Shown one piece after another: positions 18,542-29,649 of a stretch of DNA of 64,000 nt (the stretch's first letter is position 1; every line of letters starts with the position of its first letter). The notes beneath the pieces were generated by a model. It saw nothing but the letters and a program-made list of their open reading frames with translations, did not search any database and was not told the origin of the DNA. This DNA is from Meconema thalassinum (Eukaryota > Arthropoda > Insecta > Orthoptera > Tettigoniidae): NCBI GenBank assembly GCA_946902985.2, contig OX336392.1, forward strand, positions 22,294,716 to 22,358,715. The letters are read 5' to 3'. A program made the position numbers and the translations under genes.

Positions 18542-21030
18542 TTATGACATGTATATTAACCTAAAATCAAACCCTAGTCTACCTTAGTGAAAGGCTAACA
18601 GTTTAACCACTGCGTCACCATACCCTTCTTTCTTAGTTTGATTCATTCTAGGCCTTAGAGCTAGAAATCAAGTTACGATCTCCAGTGCAAGAGGCACATG
18701 TGCTCACCACTATAGCATGTAATGGTTAGCTGGTAACATTAGACAAACGAAAATGATTGTATTTCTGTTAGCCAAGCATTTCTGTCATTTGCCTACTGTG
18801 TGAGCACTGCCAGCAAGACAGTTTAGTTTAGAACAAGCGAGTGTGTATGTGTGTGTGTGTATAGATTATTAGCCTCAAGTATTTAAAGCTTGTTGTGTGT
18901 AGCGACCATCTTGTTCAGTAACCACTGAGTAAGTTTTAACAGTTAACTCATAAAAACAGCACAGGATAGTTGTGTGTGTGTGGTTCATGTACTTGGGAAT
19001 ATGCATTAGCACCATGCGCTAGCTTTACCTTACCCTCTAGAGGTAGAGCGTTATCTCTTCCTTTGGACATTGCCAATGACTGCATTCCCCCACAAGTTTT
19101 ACACTTAAGCCCTTGGCTTGTTCTTGATTAGGTTTGGTTTGCTTTAGGCTTGGTTTGGTTCAGTTGGGTTTGATTCGACTTGGTTCAGTTTAGTTTAATG
19201 TAGTCACCATTTTTTTATTTTTAGCTACACTCTTTAACCAATTAATTAATGATAGTCTACTCTTAATTCTTGAATCGATAAATTGAATTTTGTGTGCAAC
19301 GTTTGTCAATCCATGCCTACAACCTATACTCCCTATGTACTACAGTCAGATCTGAAAACAAGTTCCAATCGTCAAAGACGTGTCAGTCACCATACATATA
19401 TCCTACAATAATTCTTTCTTTACCTAGCTAGATTTCGTCACTCACAGTAAACATCTTACATTATGGGTTTGCAATATATTAAGAAAAGCAAAAGTCCATG
19501 ATATTGTTGTTTTGGGTCTTTTTTGGGGAAATTCATAAGCCATAAAAAGAATGGCATCATGTCATGTTCTGAGTGGATCTTGTATGTCAAAATCCCATTA
19601 TCAGTTTATAAAATCTCAAGGCCATGCCCTAGCAGTTTTGGATTATTTCAATCAATGAGTCCACCACAGGAAAGATTGTAAAAATAAATACCCTTAAAAC
19701 AAGTCCTCACACGACCCTCTCCGAAGAATGCTTCGCAAAATACAAATTCATCCATTGAACATTGAACATGATCGGCGACATCATCCTCGCTTTCCCCTCC
19801 CACCATGGTTGCCATATCGTTTAACCTTCAAGTGTCCTCAGCATCTCTGTGCTTTTTTCACCCTGTCAAGTCAATGCATTCCAATAAGCTCAAATAACAT
19901 TCACATCCTGTCAGTCTGCCCCAGCAAGTTTGTTTTCTATACTCACTTCAAGCAACATATAACCAAGTTCTGTTTGTTCTATCTAAAGCCAACTTCATCT
20001 GATCAAGGAATTATCATTTGTCATGTCACTCATAATCGTTTACACGTTAAAGACCCCCTTCAGGGGGTTTAGGAATTAGGAATTCCATCGTAGGAAAAAT
20101 CGGAAACCGAACCCTCGACCCGCCGTCTCATCGAAATAGCGAATACTGTATTGGTATATCACCACCGTGGCCAGTAATAGCCTCGTTGAAACACATGCCC
20201 AGTGGTATCGTCTCTTTCTATCTACAACCACTCGTCATGAACATTTTAGACACATTTAACAAAAGTTTTAAAAACTGAAATGTTTTCAACATAAGTGTCG
20301 TTAGGCTCTTTCGCATTTTTAAAAACATAAATACTATATTCGAAAGGAGGGGGGGGGGGAGGGGCGTCACCCCGAGTCCTACGACCCCTCGTATACGTCT
20401 CTGGCGTTATTGGTTTGTGAGATATAACAGAAAGTCTAAAATCATGGTTTTACCCCCAAAAAGCCTGTTTCCCTCATTCTCAAAACTCTAACCTATTAAT
20501 AACATATAACGGGCTTCGAGACAAGCGATTTGACACGTCACACGTCCAAATCCGACCTTGCGTTTGAGAGATATCGGCAAACTTCGTAGGAAAGTAGGCG
20601 ACTATCTGGCTCTCTCCTCACCACCAAAACCTCTTCTTATCAATCATTTTTTTCAAAGAGCTCGCCCTCTTACAAAAATCCCAAGTGCGCATGCGTAAAA
20701 AACAAAAACAAAAATGTTCATCCATAGCGACATCTCGTAAAACGCATGCGCGATATGAGCAACCACGTTTAAGTTCATTTTAGCAGCGTACCTTATACAT
20801 GTCTCATTTGAAAAGAGGCTTTCACTAAAAAATTACAATTTCACCCCCTAGTAGGGGTAGGTTTTATTTAGGGGTTGAAATGAGTGGGCCATTGGAAAGA
20901 GGGCGTCAGCCCGAGTCTAACGACATGTCACATGTCAAAATTGGACCATGGGGTCGCGAGTAATCCACATGAGAGGTCAGCGTAGCCGAGTGGCTCGTGT
21001 CACTATTTAGAACCCCCCTTACTCCCCTAC

Positions 21031-21038
21031 TTACGGGA
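21031..21038 (+). repeat. Right target-site duplication of the giant palindrome
   Basis: TTACGGGA next to the last palindromic base; pairs with CTACGGGA at 5191-5198. Confidence 0.7.
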
Positions 21039-21194
21039 CACTCCTCCCCGCCTTTTCGCTATGAAAATATCACACATCCATTAACCGGGAATGTGCCTCG
21101 AGACTGGCAGGGACTTAGACCCCTGCGCCATCTCACTCAGTTGTTCTTATTTCATGTCACCTTCTCTGCTCTCAGGGTACTTATTGAGACCCCG

Positions 21195-21200
21195 GACACA

Positions 21201-21231
<31 letters not shown>

Positions 21232-21233
21232 GA
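21195..21233. repeat. (GAAA)n microsatellite
   Basis: About eight GAAA units following 'ggacacaaag'. Confidence 0.9.
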
Positions 21234-21369
21234 AGTCTTTAAATTTTGAAAGCTTCGTCAAGAAATTTACGAATTGTGGTTTGAGTGTTGGAACTGAGAA
21301 AGAATAGGTCTTAAGGGTTGTTTTATGTGGTTTACCCACATTCACTAAAATTGTCGGCGAAATCTTAGG

Positions 21370-21670
21370 AATGTGTAGAAATTGGAGTTGCGGATATTAA
21401 GGTACAGTGCTATTTCTTTTGCTATATTGCCCAGTTTGTTTATGCATTGTAAGTACAATGGTTGATCCAATATAGGCTACATTGTCAACTTTCAAATCAT
21501 GTAATTCATGTCCGACATGTTGTATTTTGAGTTCATGTCAGACGCTATCCTTACCTAATTGGTCATTGAATGAAACAACTGAGCTCTGATTGGTTGGAAA
21601 AACTGTCTTATAATGAAAAGTAGTACTTTAATGACCCCCATTATGATACAGTTTTCTGACATATAATATT
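21370..21670 (-). repeat. Family G repeat, diverged third copy
   Basis: Matches 35697-36000 and 44690-45170 ('aaggtacagtgctatt', 'gagctctgattggt', 'tacagttttctgaca'). The TATA box and small open frame of the other copies are lost. Confidence 0.6.
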
Positions 21671-22053
21671 TACATATTGACATCGATGAACATAAAATGG
21701 CTTTAACGCTTTGTATGGTAAGATAAAAGAGGCGAGGTACTCGATTTGTGCCATCAAGCATGGTTGTGGTAGTATAAAATGCAGGTGATGCGTGTTCCGT
21801 GATGGGGGTTAACTTGAACGGACCAGAAGGAAACATAGATCGATTTCAGTATTGTGACATCATCGGAAGTCATGCTATGAAATCGTTCAGGGGGAAGGGA
21901 GTGTTTGAGGACTGTAATGACTCCAAGCACGTTAAGAAAGAATTTCGTAACCGACGCAAGCATGAAGGTTCTGTATTGATCTATCAGAATAGCGATGTCA
22001 TTCCAATTGAGCTTATTATTAGACTTGGACACATATTTTAAAACATATAACAG
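21671..22053. other. No gene seen
   Basis: An 80-codon frame on the plus strand (21799-22041) has no recognisable domain. I see no splice or repeat context to support it. Confidence 0.3.
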
Positions 22054-22065
22054 TAGTTTGAATGA

Positions 22066-22792
22066 TGATGATGATGATAATTGTTGTTTTAAGGGGCCTA
22101 ACATGTAGGTTATCGGCCCGTAATGGTTTGGGTGATAGTGAAAAATGACATGAATATGAAAACTATAACTAATACTAACTACAGACTTACATACTAGAAG
22201 AAGAAGTGGTAAACAGATAAAGGATAAGGCAAATAAAGGACATGTAGAAGAGAAATGCCCTCAACCCTCGAAGAGTGAGGATTGAGGGACTTGGAAGGAA
22301 GGAGAGCCATGAAAGGCAGATAGGAAAGGGAAATAGGAGAGGTCCCGCCCCAAGGTCAGAGGAAAAAGGGGACAAAACGGACCCAGCTCAGGAATCCCTC
22401 GAGGTCCCAACTCCCAAACTCGCCAGCCTTCATCCCTTGAGGGTGTAGCAATATCCAGGGTGCACCAGACGTTGTGCGGCTACAAACACCCTGGCTTCTT
22501 GAGGGCCTTGTGCAGAAGCCAGGAGAGAACATGAAAAGAAAAAGAAGGCTGACCCCTTGAAGAATGAGGGAGCAGGAAAGATGAGACAAGGGCCAATTAA
22601 GGCGGGAAAGGAAGAGACTCCCTAGGCCTCGGATACCCTAATACCTTCGAGGTCGGAAGAGAACAAGAGTTGACCAAGGGAGGTCGACAGGAAATACGAT
22701 GGAGAGGAGCCCGGCACATGTAAATGGAAGCAATGCCGCACTCAGTTGGGGTCTCGTGGTCGCCAACCCACTAGATGTGAGCCCCTGGGGGA
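22066..22792 (-). mobile_element. Retroposon with (ATC)n tail and target duplication
   Basis: About 727 bp flanked by the direct repeat TAGTTTGAATGA at 22054-22065 and 22793-22804. On the minus strand it starts 'ccccaggggctcacatc' and ends 'ttaggccccttaaaac' followed by (ATC)n, the hallmark of a retroposed element with a microsatellite tail. No open frame of note. A 5' fragment of the same family lies at 4210-4295 and a possible 3' scrap at 53785-53850. Confidence 0.75.
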
Positions 22793-22804
22793 TAGTTTGA
22801 ATGA

Positions 22805-23029
22805 AACTTAAATGGTGTTCAAACGGTCCACTCGATTGTACCCAAATTGTAATGGGTGATATTCCCTACACCTAAAATCAAGTAGTTCCTCAACGCCGCT
22901 AAGGCATTGGACGTGCTGTAACCGGCCATTAAGAATTAATCTCTTGACAAAATCGGGTATTCCCAAAGCTGTTGGCCCATTGCAACAGAAACAATTGATC
23001 ATTTCGTTTTCAAATTTAATTTAAACTCA
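22805..23029. other. Short unassigned stretch
   Basis: Contains 'cactcgattgtacccaaattg', resembling 39130-39150 and 55300-55325, so a dispersed repeat edge is likely. Confidence 0.3.
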
Positions 23030-23199
23030 GTACGATAAGTTTACATTTTATTCAAGCAAGGGGATACAGAACATTTAATGGGTAAGTAGTAAATACGGAA
23101 CATTATTTGGATGAGTAGCTAAATACAAAATATTTACCAGACGAGTACTAAAATACACGGAACATTAAGTGGACAAGTAGAGTTTTGGGCTGATGCCGT

Positions 23200-24122
23200 G
23201 TATTATTTAATCAAACTCGACGCGTTTCGAAAGAAACCATGTCTCTCTTTATCAGGAATAAACGGAAATACGACAAATTTGTTGCTAAGAGAAAGCAACA
23301 AAGAAACTAAGATGGACGCCATTTTAGCCCCAATTTAGGGACAACGAAAATCAGCAGTGTATCACTTTCTGAGGGTTCTGATAATAGGTAGCCAGGACTC
23401 ACTGAGATTGTAGCCGGTATCGCGGTTGGAATTATCTGGGTGTTTACGTATTTCAACCGCCTCCCTGATGATTCTGGGACGATATTGCTTTATACGGGCA
23501 AGAACATCCACTCCTTGGAACATGACATCATGGCCAGGTGTTAAAACATGATCAACATCAGCTGATTTATCAGGTTGAACGAGCCTGATACATCTATTCT
23601 GTTCCTTAATGCGAGTGCTTATCGTTCTCGAAGTCTGCCCGATATAAACCTTGCCACAAGTACAGGGAACTCTGTAGATACCCGGTTGCTGCAATTTAGG
23701 CAAACTGTCGCAGGAGTTGCCTAATCTTAACAGAAGTTCCAAATACAGTCCGTATGCTGTATCAACGTAGTATTTTAGCAGTACGATCCGTTATTATATG
23801 TATGTACGGTAGGTAAGCAGTTCCTCTTACAACTTTTTTCTCAACGGACGTCCTATTGTTATTCGTTGGTTTCAGAACCATAGAAATCAAAGCTTTGCTA
23901 TAACCGTTGCTCTCAAAGGTGGTTCTCAAGGTATTAATTTCTTTTTGTAAAGAAGACACTTCACAAATCCTCCTAGCCCTGGTAGTTAGAGTTGTAAGGA
24001 TACCATATTTCTGGGCAGGGTGATGGTGAGAACTTGCGTGGAGATATCAATTGGGGTGTGTTGGATTACGATACACGTTGTGTCCTAAAGATCCATCCTC
24101 CTTCTTGGTGATAATATTGGAC
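23200..24122 (-). pseudogene. Penelope-like retroelement fragment (RT end, linker, GIY-YIG endonuclease)
   Basis: Read on the minus strand from 24122: frames giving EDGSLGHNVYRNPTHT and then the linker (about 23762-23959: NGYSKALISMV, TAYLPYI, ITDRTAKILR), then after a stop and a frameshift the endonuclease (23362-23742). The last has GIYRVPCTCGKVYIGQTSR, the GIY...YIG core with the Cys pair typical of Penelope-like elements, and ends in NLSESWLPII. Downstream at 23205-23260 is 'gaaacgcgtcgag', often seen in such elements. 5'-truncated within the reverse transcriptase and interrupted, hence dead. Confidence 0.88.
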
Positions 24123-24727
24123 ATGTATTATTATGCGGAGCTAAATCCGGAATATTTACCAGTTGAATAGTAAAATACGGAACATTTACGGGATGAGTGA
24201 AAGATGAATGATCTTGAGGTGTGGTAACGATTTCTCATCAAATCAAGCCACCACGTGCTCGTACTATCAAGGGACTGGCCATCTGTCGCCCGCACAGAGG
24301 TACATATGGCTCGTACTCGAGGGAGGGGGATACGAAAATGATAACACACCATTGTGCACTGCTGTGCACACACTAGGGTCGCTGTGGGAACTAGCAACTG
24401 GATAGCAGCAATGGAGCAACTGATTTTATGTTAATTCTCTACTGGACGGCTAGTTGAATAATGCTGTGAACAACATTAGCTTTGTTAACGGGCTCCGGGA
24501 TGTCAAACATCTTCAAACCTTTCAATTTTTAATTTTCTTAGTGGCATAGTAAGCTTTGACTCTTAGCTTTGTAAGGCACATGTGTTTTTTAGCTTATTCC
24601 TAAGACTATTTTCGTTATACCCCCGCAACCGTGCGTCCTGCTAATGAACCCAATAACGTAGATTTTTTTACTCTTTCTATTTCAATTAGACATTATACAT
24701 TAAAAGTAATTAAAAATTAGTCTTCAA
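24123..24727. other. No gene seen
   Basis: Near 24170 the 'gtaaaatacggaacatt' motif also seen at 23085-23165 recurs, so edges of the Penelope insertion or its host repeat are probably here. The rest is AT-rich with no assignment. Confidence 0.35.
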
Positions 24728-25495
24728 TAAACACTGAGATTTGTTGATGACATCGTCATCTTGGCCGACACGCCGGAGCATTTGAATTAGTTTTAAAATG
24801 GTATGGATTCTGTCTTGAGGAAAGAAATCATGATGAAAAGTAATAAATGTAAAACAAAAATATTGGAATGCAGTCGAAATAAAACGGAAACCCCTACGGA
24901 TGTCAAATTGGAAGGTGAAAATCTAAAGGAAGTAGGTGACGTCTGTTACTTAGGAAACCAAATAACCAGTGATGGACGAAGCAAAGAGGATATGAACAGG
25001 CAAGGAAAGCATTTCTACAAAAAAGGAATCTGTTGACATCGAATATAGATTTAGGTATTAGGAAGTCATTTTTGAAAGCCTTTGTCTGCAGCGAGGCGCT
25101 CTATGGAAGTGAAACTTGGACCATTGCTACAGCAGAAAAGAGTAGAATTGAAGCGTTTGAAATGTCGTGCTACAGGAGAATGATGATCAGATGGGTAGAT
25201 AGGGTTACAAACGAAGAGGTATTAAGATGAGTGGGAGAGGAGAGATGTTTCTGGCGACTACAAATGAAGAGAAAAGATAGGTTGGTAGGACACATACTAA
25301 GACATCCAGGATTAGCAAACAAAGTTATAGAAGGAAGGGTCGAGTACATGAACTGTAGGGTAGACGAAGGTTAGATTATGTTAAACAGATTGCCTAGGCT
25401 GTAGGGTGTGGTGTCTATGTAGAGATGAAACGATTAGCTCAAGACAGGGAAGCATGGAGTGCTGCATCAAATCAGTCAAAAGAGTGAAGACTCAA
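24728..25495 (+). pseudogene. LINE reverse transcriptase C-terminal fragment
   Basis: Starts inside the RT at FVDDIVILAD (catalytic FxDD), continues through CSRNKTETPTDVKLEGE, YLGNQITSDGRSKED and then ALYGSETWT and RRMMIRWVDRVTNEEV. Stops and frameshifts divide it (for example at 25034 and 25228). The 3' end 'gactcaaacaacaaca' is shared with 45955-46275 and with the fragment inside the palindrome arms. 5'-truncated. Confidence 0.85.
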
Positions 25496-25499
25496 ACAA

Positions 25500-26099
25500 C
25501 AACAGAAGCAAGAGCAAACGGCATGGAAATACTGAAAAAACGATGCTTAAAATGAAGAAGGATCCAAAAACCAGAAGAAAACTTATGATGACAATTTCAC
25601 GCGAGAATGTATTTCTTAATATAACAATACCTCTTTTTATGGAACTTTTCAATATACAAAATTTAATGTTTTAGTAATAATTCTTCTTTACATGCGTTAC
25701 ATTCTAACACAACCTTTTTTCAATATTTATTTTAGTTTAAATTTGTCGGATGGAAATGTTCATGATAATGGTATTGAAATTATACATATTTTTCATGAAA
25801 AATCAAAAATACATTATTTTCACAAGTCCTGTGTTATAGTAATGAGAGTGTCTTAGAGAACAAACATGAAAGATTTTGTTTATATCTTGTTAGTTGTTTG
25901 TGAGATAAAGGCAAATAACCTTTGGATGCGAAGCCATTATGAATGATTCTGATAAACGTTTAGTGAAAATATAAGTTTTTGATAAAAATTATCTTCCACC
26001 TAACTTTTGTTTAGATAAATTGTTGAATTGTTTTCGTAACAAGTAAATATATTAAATGTATTAGATACTAAATAATTAATACTTAAAAACTTAGTAATT
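25500..26099. other. AT-rich, no gene seen
   Basis: No repeat matched within the window; mainly A+T. Confidence 0.4.
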
Positions 26100-26290
26100 T
26101 CTCTAGGTTTGTGCCGTGTCTTGTGAGGGGTTTCGCCGAGGACACCAAGCTGGCTCATCAGCGGGCTCTTGGTGCCCTTGCCCGGACCCCCACAGGAGTA
26201 GCGAACTGCGCGCTACCTCCCTTTCTATGAAGAGCACCTGCGCCTCTTCACTGCGAGAACTAAAAGCTCAAGCAGCCTTACCCTCCCTAT
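26100..26290 (+). repeat. Dispersed repeat H, copy 1
   Basis: 'tgccgtgtcttgtg', 'ggtttcgcc' and 'accaagctggctcatcagcg' recur at 52560-52690. Family unknown. Confidence 0.65.
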
Positions 26291-26454
26291 GAAGGCTTCA
26301 AAAAATATAGTATATTGGCTTTCACGGCCGGTGAATTAAAACTCAGAAATTTTTATAGGCTTTTTTCATTCACTTCATTAAAACAATTTTAAATATATAA
26401 AAAAGAAGATCATCAGTCAAATATTCGGTACACTGTCGTTCACTTCGGTTGGTT

Positions 26455-26965
26455 GGTTGGTTCCTTAGTTTAGGGGCTGCGACAACGCGGTCATGTAGCC
26501 CCGTGTGTGTAGAATTTGTCTGATAACCGGTGTTAATTGTGATGGCTGTATTAGTGTGTGTTATCTGTTTTTAATTCAGGTAGAAGGACTGAAGACGATT
26601 CATTTTATCAAGTAGTTCCTACTTTTGCCACCAAATGCTACCATCCGCGACACCTAGCTGCGGATGCGGCTACTAAATGCCATGGTAGTCAGCACCCGGT
26701 GGCGATCGTTGGAACTAATAGGGTCGTTATCAAACTAACCTACAAAATTTTGCTTCCACAAGTGTAATTAGTGGAAGGTTCTTTTTCATGCCTTAAATCT
26801 ATGACATGGGACCACCGGCTTTACTTCCCCTCCGAAGGAAGGCATACTGAGGGATTTTTAACGCTCTTAAATAATTCGATGACTTCGGCCTGGTTTGAAC
26901 CGGCGACCTTTGGCATAGAAGCTCAGCATGCTACCAACTACGCCACCGAACCCGCCGAGCTGTCA
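26455..26965 (-). mobile_element. Composite SINE (B 3' part joined to A), copy 1
   Basis: 26455-26575 is the 3' part of SINE B ('ctgataaccggtgtta'), followed by SINE A in the same orientation up to the tRNA-derived head (B box in reverse, 'ggtttgaacc'). The same junction occurs at 29040-29535, indicating an established composite family. Confidence 0.7.
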
Positions 26966-26992
26966 GGCTACAATGCTTGTTTGTTTTATGAA

Positions 26993-27175
26993 CAGGGGCG
27001 TGGTGGCTCAGCGGTCTAGCTGTATGCCTCTCACCAAGGCGGTCCGGGTTCGATTCCCGGTCAATGCATGTGAGATTTTCGAAGTGAAATGCCATGTCCT
27101 GTGGTTCGGATTCCACGTAAAAAGGAGGTCCCGTGGCTCATAATCACAAGATTCACGGTCACGTTAAACTACAAT
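26993..27175 (+). mobile_element. SINE family E
   Basis: tRNA-like head with A box 'tggctcagcgg' and B box 'ggttcgattcc', then a body with 'cctgtggttcggattccacg' and 'ggaggtcccgtggc'. The body recurs alone at 34425-34530. Confidence 0.7.
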
Positions 27176-27584
27176 CTTCCTTTTTGTTTTATGAATATGT
27201 TCATTTTCTGAAATCCTACCTGCAGAATAGAATTGTACTAGTACGTTTCATGACTAATTAAATTAGAAACTGTTAATTATATATCACAGCCTTTTTACGT
27301 CAGCACCTATTTGTTTTGCCTAATTTACCTTTAACATTTTAAGTGCCTGTTTCGTTCAATACAAGTAACATAAAGTTAGCAGTTTGATTTAGTAATGGAC
27401 TGTGTTTCCAAAATATTAGCATTGCTTCGAGAATCGACAGCGGGAAAACTGAACGCGATATTTGTAAAGTTATAACAATCTGTCATTTTTTTTAGCAGGT
27501 TGAAAAAAGGATTCAGATTTTTATATCTTTACACATATTGCCTTAGAAAGGATAGTTCGATCGTTGGCCGAGAGTAAGATGGAT
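27176..27584. other. No gene seen
   Basis: AT-rich; no repeat assignment. Confidence 0.35.
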
Positions 27585-27908
27585 GAAAACCACAACGAGG
27601 ATGTCAAGATCAAATGTTTAGTATGCACCAAGTTATTGAGAAATCCTATGAGAGGAATAGACAGTTGTGTTTGTGTTTTGTAGATCTAGAGAAGGCGTAC
27701 GATAGAATATCCAGGGAGAAGATGCTGAGCATCCTGAGGGATTATTGTATCGAGGGAAGGCTGCTACAGGCAATCAAAAGTATTTATGTTGATGATCAGG
27801 CTCCAGTAAGAGTGGAAGGTAGGATGAGTTCTTGGTTCAAGGTTGTTACAGGAGTAAGGCAAGGCTGTAACCTCTCACCTCTACTCTTCATTTCATATAT
27901 GGACCACT

Positions 27909-28347
27909 AGTGACCACGTTGAGCATTATTATGGTGATTGTGTCACCATCTGCTCATGCAATAAAATAACGAAACTAACTTTCGGATCCCTCATATAAAA
28001 TGCAATTTATCGAGGAGTTCAGTTGTACATCGTTGTTGTCTTGTCTAATAAAACATTGAATGCTTGTGTCGACCCTTCGGAGCATGGTAGACTTTTATTT
28101 CCAGCCTAGCTTGCCACGGTGGGTGAGTGGTTAACGTGTCGGTCTACTAACTCCAAGCTTCCAGGTCCTGGCCGTTGTAAGTGATATTTGAAAGGCGGCA
28201 AAAATACGCATGTCATACGATCTTGGCATGTCAAAGAACCTATTTGAATTCAGTACTCCGTGTTCATGATGGAAAAATTAATCTCGGGAGTTTCCGCCAA
28301 CACAAAGCTTGCACCCGGCACTCGAGGTCATACGATATTATTATTAT
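27909..28347 (+). mobile_element. Insertion in LINE, including SINE family C
   Basis: TATGGACC occurs at both edges and the RT frame resumes after the second copy, so 27909-28347 is inserted. 28108-28347 is SINE C (head 'cacggtgggtgagtgg', body 'tttgaaaggcggcaaa', tail (ATT)n). The first 200 bp are unassigned. Confidence 0.65.
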
Positions 28348-29033
28348 GGACCTTTTGGTGAAGGACATAAACTGGCTGGGTGGGATCAATTAGGTGGAAC
28401 CAAGATAAGTAGACTGGGCTATGCTGATGATGGCGGACTTCGTTGAAAGCTTGCAAGTCACCTGTTAGAACTTGAACAGTAATGTGCGGAATATGGTATG
28501 AAGATTAACATTTCAAAGACGTATGCTATGTCAGTAGGGAAGAAAGGCAAGAAAGTAGAATGACAGGTAGGGGGAACTACATTGGAGCATTTTAAGTGGT
28601 TGGGTTGTCTAACATCTGAGGATGGGGAAGGAAATAGAGTCGAGGTGTAGAAAAGCCAATGCAGTGAACTCTCAGTTGTGATCTACAGTATTCTGCAAGA
28701 AAGAAACTCTTGCTACACTGCTCAGTATTTAGACCGACCTTGCTGTATGGAAGTGAGAGCTGGGTAGATTCAGGGTATCTGATACACGAGCTAGAGGTGA
28801 CTGATATGAGGATAGCACTAATGATTGCTGGGACAAGTAGATGGGATCAATGGCAGGAAGGTACTCGTAATGATGAGATAAAAGCCAAGTTAGAAATGAA
28901 CACGCTAGATGAAGCTGTTCGTATGAGCCGACCCATATGGTGGGGTCATGTGGGGGAGGAGAGATTACCCATGAGGTTAATGAGTTCAGCTGTAGACGGT
29001 AAGAGAAGTCGAGGTAGATCTAAGAGTAGGTTG

Positions 29034-29535
29034 GCTCCTTAGGTTAGAGGCTGCGACAACGCGGTCGTGTAGCCCCGTGTACTTTGGGTGTGTGTAGAAT
29101 CTGTCTGATAACCGGTGTTAATTGTGATGGCTGTATTAGTGTGTGTTATCTGTGATTCAGGTAGAAGGACTGCAGACGAATTTTTTTCAAGTAGTTCCTA
29201 CTTTTGCTTCCAAATGCTACCGTCCACGACATCTAGCTGCGAACGTGGCTACTAAATGCCAACGCAGTCAACACCGGGCGGTGAACGTTAGAAATAATAT
29301 AGCGTTATCAAACTAACCTACAAAATTTAGCTTCCACAAGTGTAGTTAGTGAGAGGTTCATTTTCATGCAATAAATCTATGACATGGGACCACCGGCTTT
29401 ACTTCCCCTCCGAAGGAAGATATACTGAGGGAGTTTTAACGCTCTTAAAATACCCGACGACTTCCGCCGGGTTTGAACCCGCGATCTTGGGAATGGAAGC
29501 TCTACATACTACCAACTACGCCATCAAAGCCGCTA
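29034..29535 (-). mobile_element. Composite SINE (B 3' part joined to A), copy 2
   Basis: Same order and junction as 26455-26965. The bordering LINE sequence is duplicated with some divergence ('taagagtaggttgg' before, 'taagagtcgatgg' after), consistent with a 13-14 bp target duplication. Confidence 0.7.
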
Positions 29536-29649
29536 GACTTAAGAGTCGATGGTTACATTCAGTGTTGAACGATTTCAAAATGAGAGGTGTAGAAGCAGAT
29601 GACGGGCTAAAAGAGCATGCTGTCGCATTCCACAACAACAACGAGAACC

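Larger units (their letters stand above)
5199..21030. mobile_element. Giant palindromic element with FLYWCH and tRNA-Leu genes
   Basis: The two arms are inverted copies of each other from the outermost 'gtaggggagtaag' to the centre. Mirror coordinates sum to 26001 at the centre, 26163-26169 over genes 3 and 2, 26386 from gene 1 outwards to past 8 kb, and 26229 at the ends; each step is explained by a tandem array of different length. An 8-base direct repeat at the borders implies insertion as a unit. Cargo per arm: three FLYWCH zinc-finger genes, one tRNA-Leu(UAA), TTAGG-type arrays, SINE and LINE relics. No transposase is seen. Duplication length and FLYWCH content would fit a MULE-related, hAT- or P-like unit, but the superfamily is unresolved. 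A host inverted duplication that merely resembles a transposon remains possible. Confidence 0.8.
13018..21030 (-). repeat. Right arm of the giant palindrome
   Basis: 8013 bp, inverted copy of 5199-12983. Longer because of expanded minisatellites near 13655-14024 and 15716-15972, partly offset by a missing 147-bp tandem unit near 20450-20580. Confidence 0.93.
27585..29640 (+). pseudogene. LINE reverse transcriptase, broken by two insertions
   Basis: 27590-27908 encodes RT motifs: CFVDLEKAYDRI (motif A) and GVRQGCNLSPLLF (motif B). After an insertion it resumes at 28348, where a broken YADD region lies near 28425, followed by the thumb (GGTTLEHFKWLGCLTSEDGEG) and the ALLYGSESW-like block at 28740. 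After a second insertion it resumes at 29536 with KSRWLHSVLNDFKMRG. Many stops and shifts. It belongs to the same broad LINE type as 24728-25495. Confidence 0.8.

Noticed and set aside
5199..21030. Palindrome as a Polinton/Maverick or an integrated virus
   Set aside because: No polymerase B, integrase, protease or capsid-like frame is present, and the flanking duplication is 7-8 bases, not the 6 typical of Polintons.
5199..21030. Palindrome as a sequencing or assembly hairpin artefact
   Set aside because: The arms differ by scattered substitutions, codon-length indels, array lengths and a 148-bp duplication, and border repeats are present.
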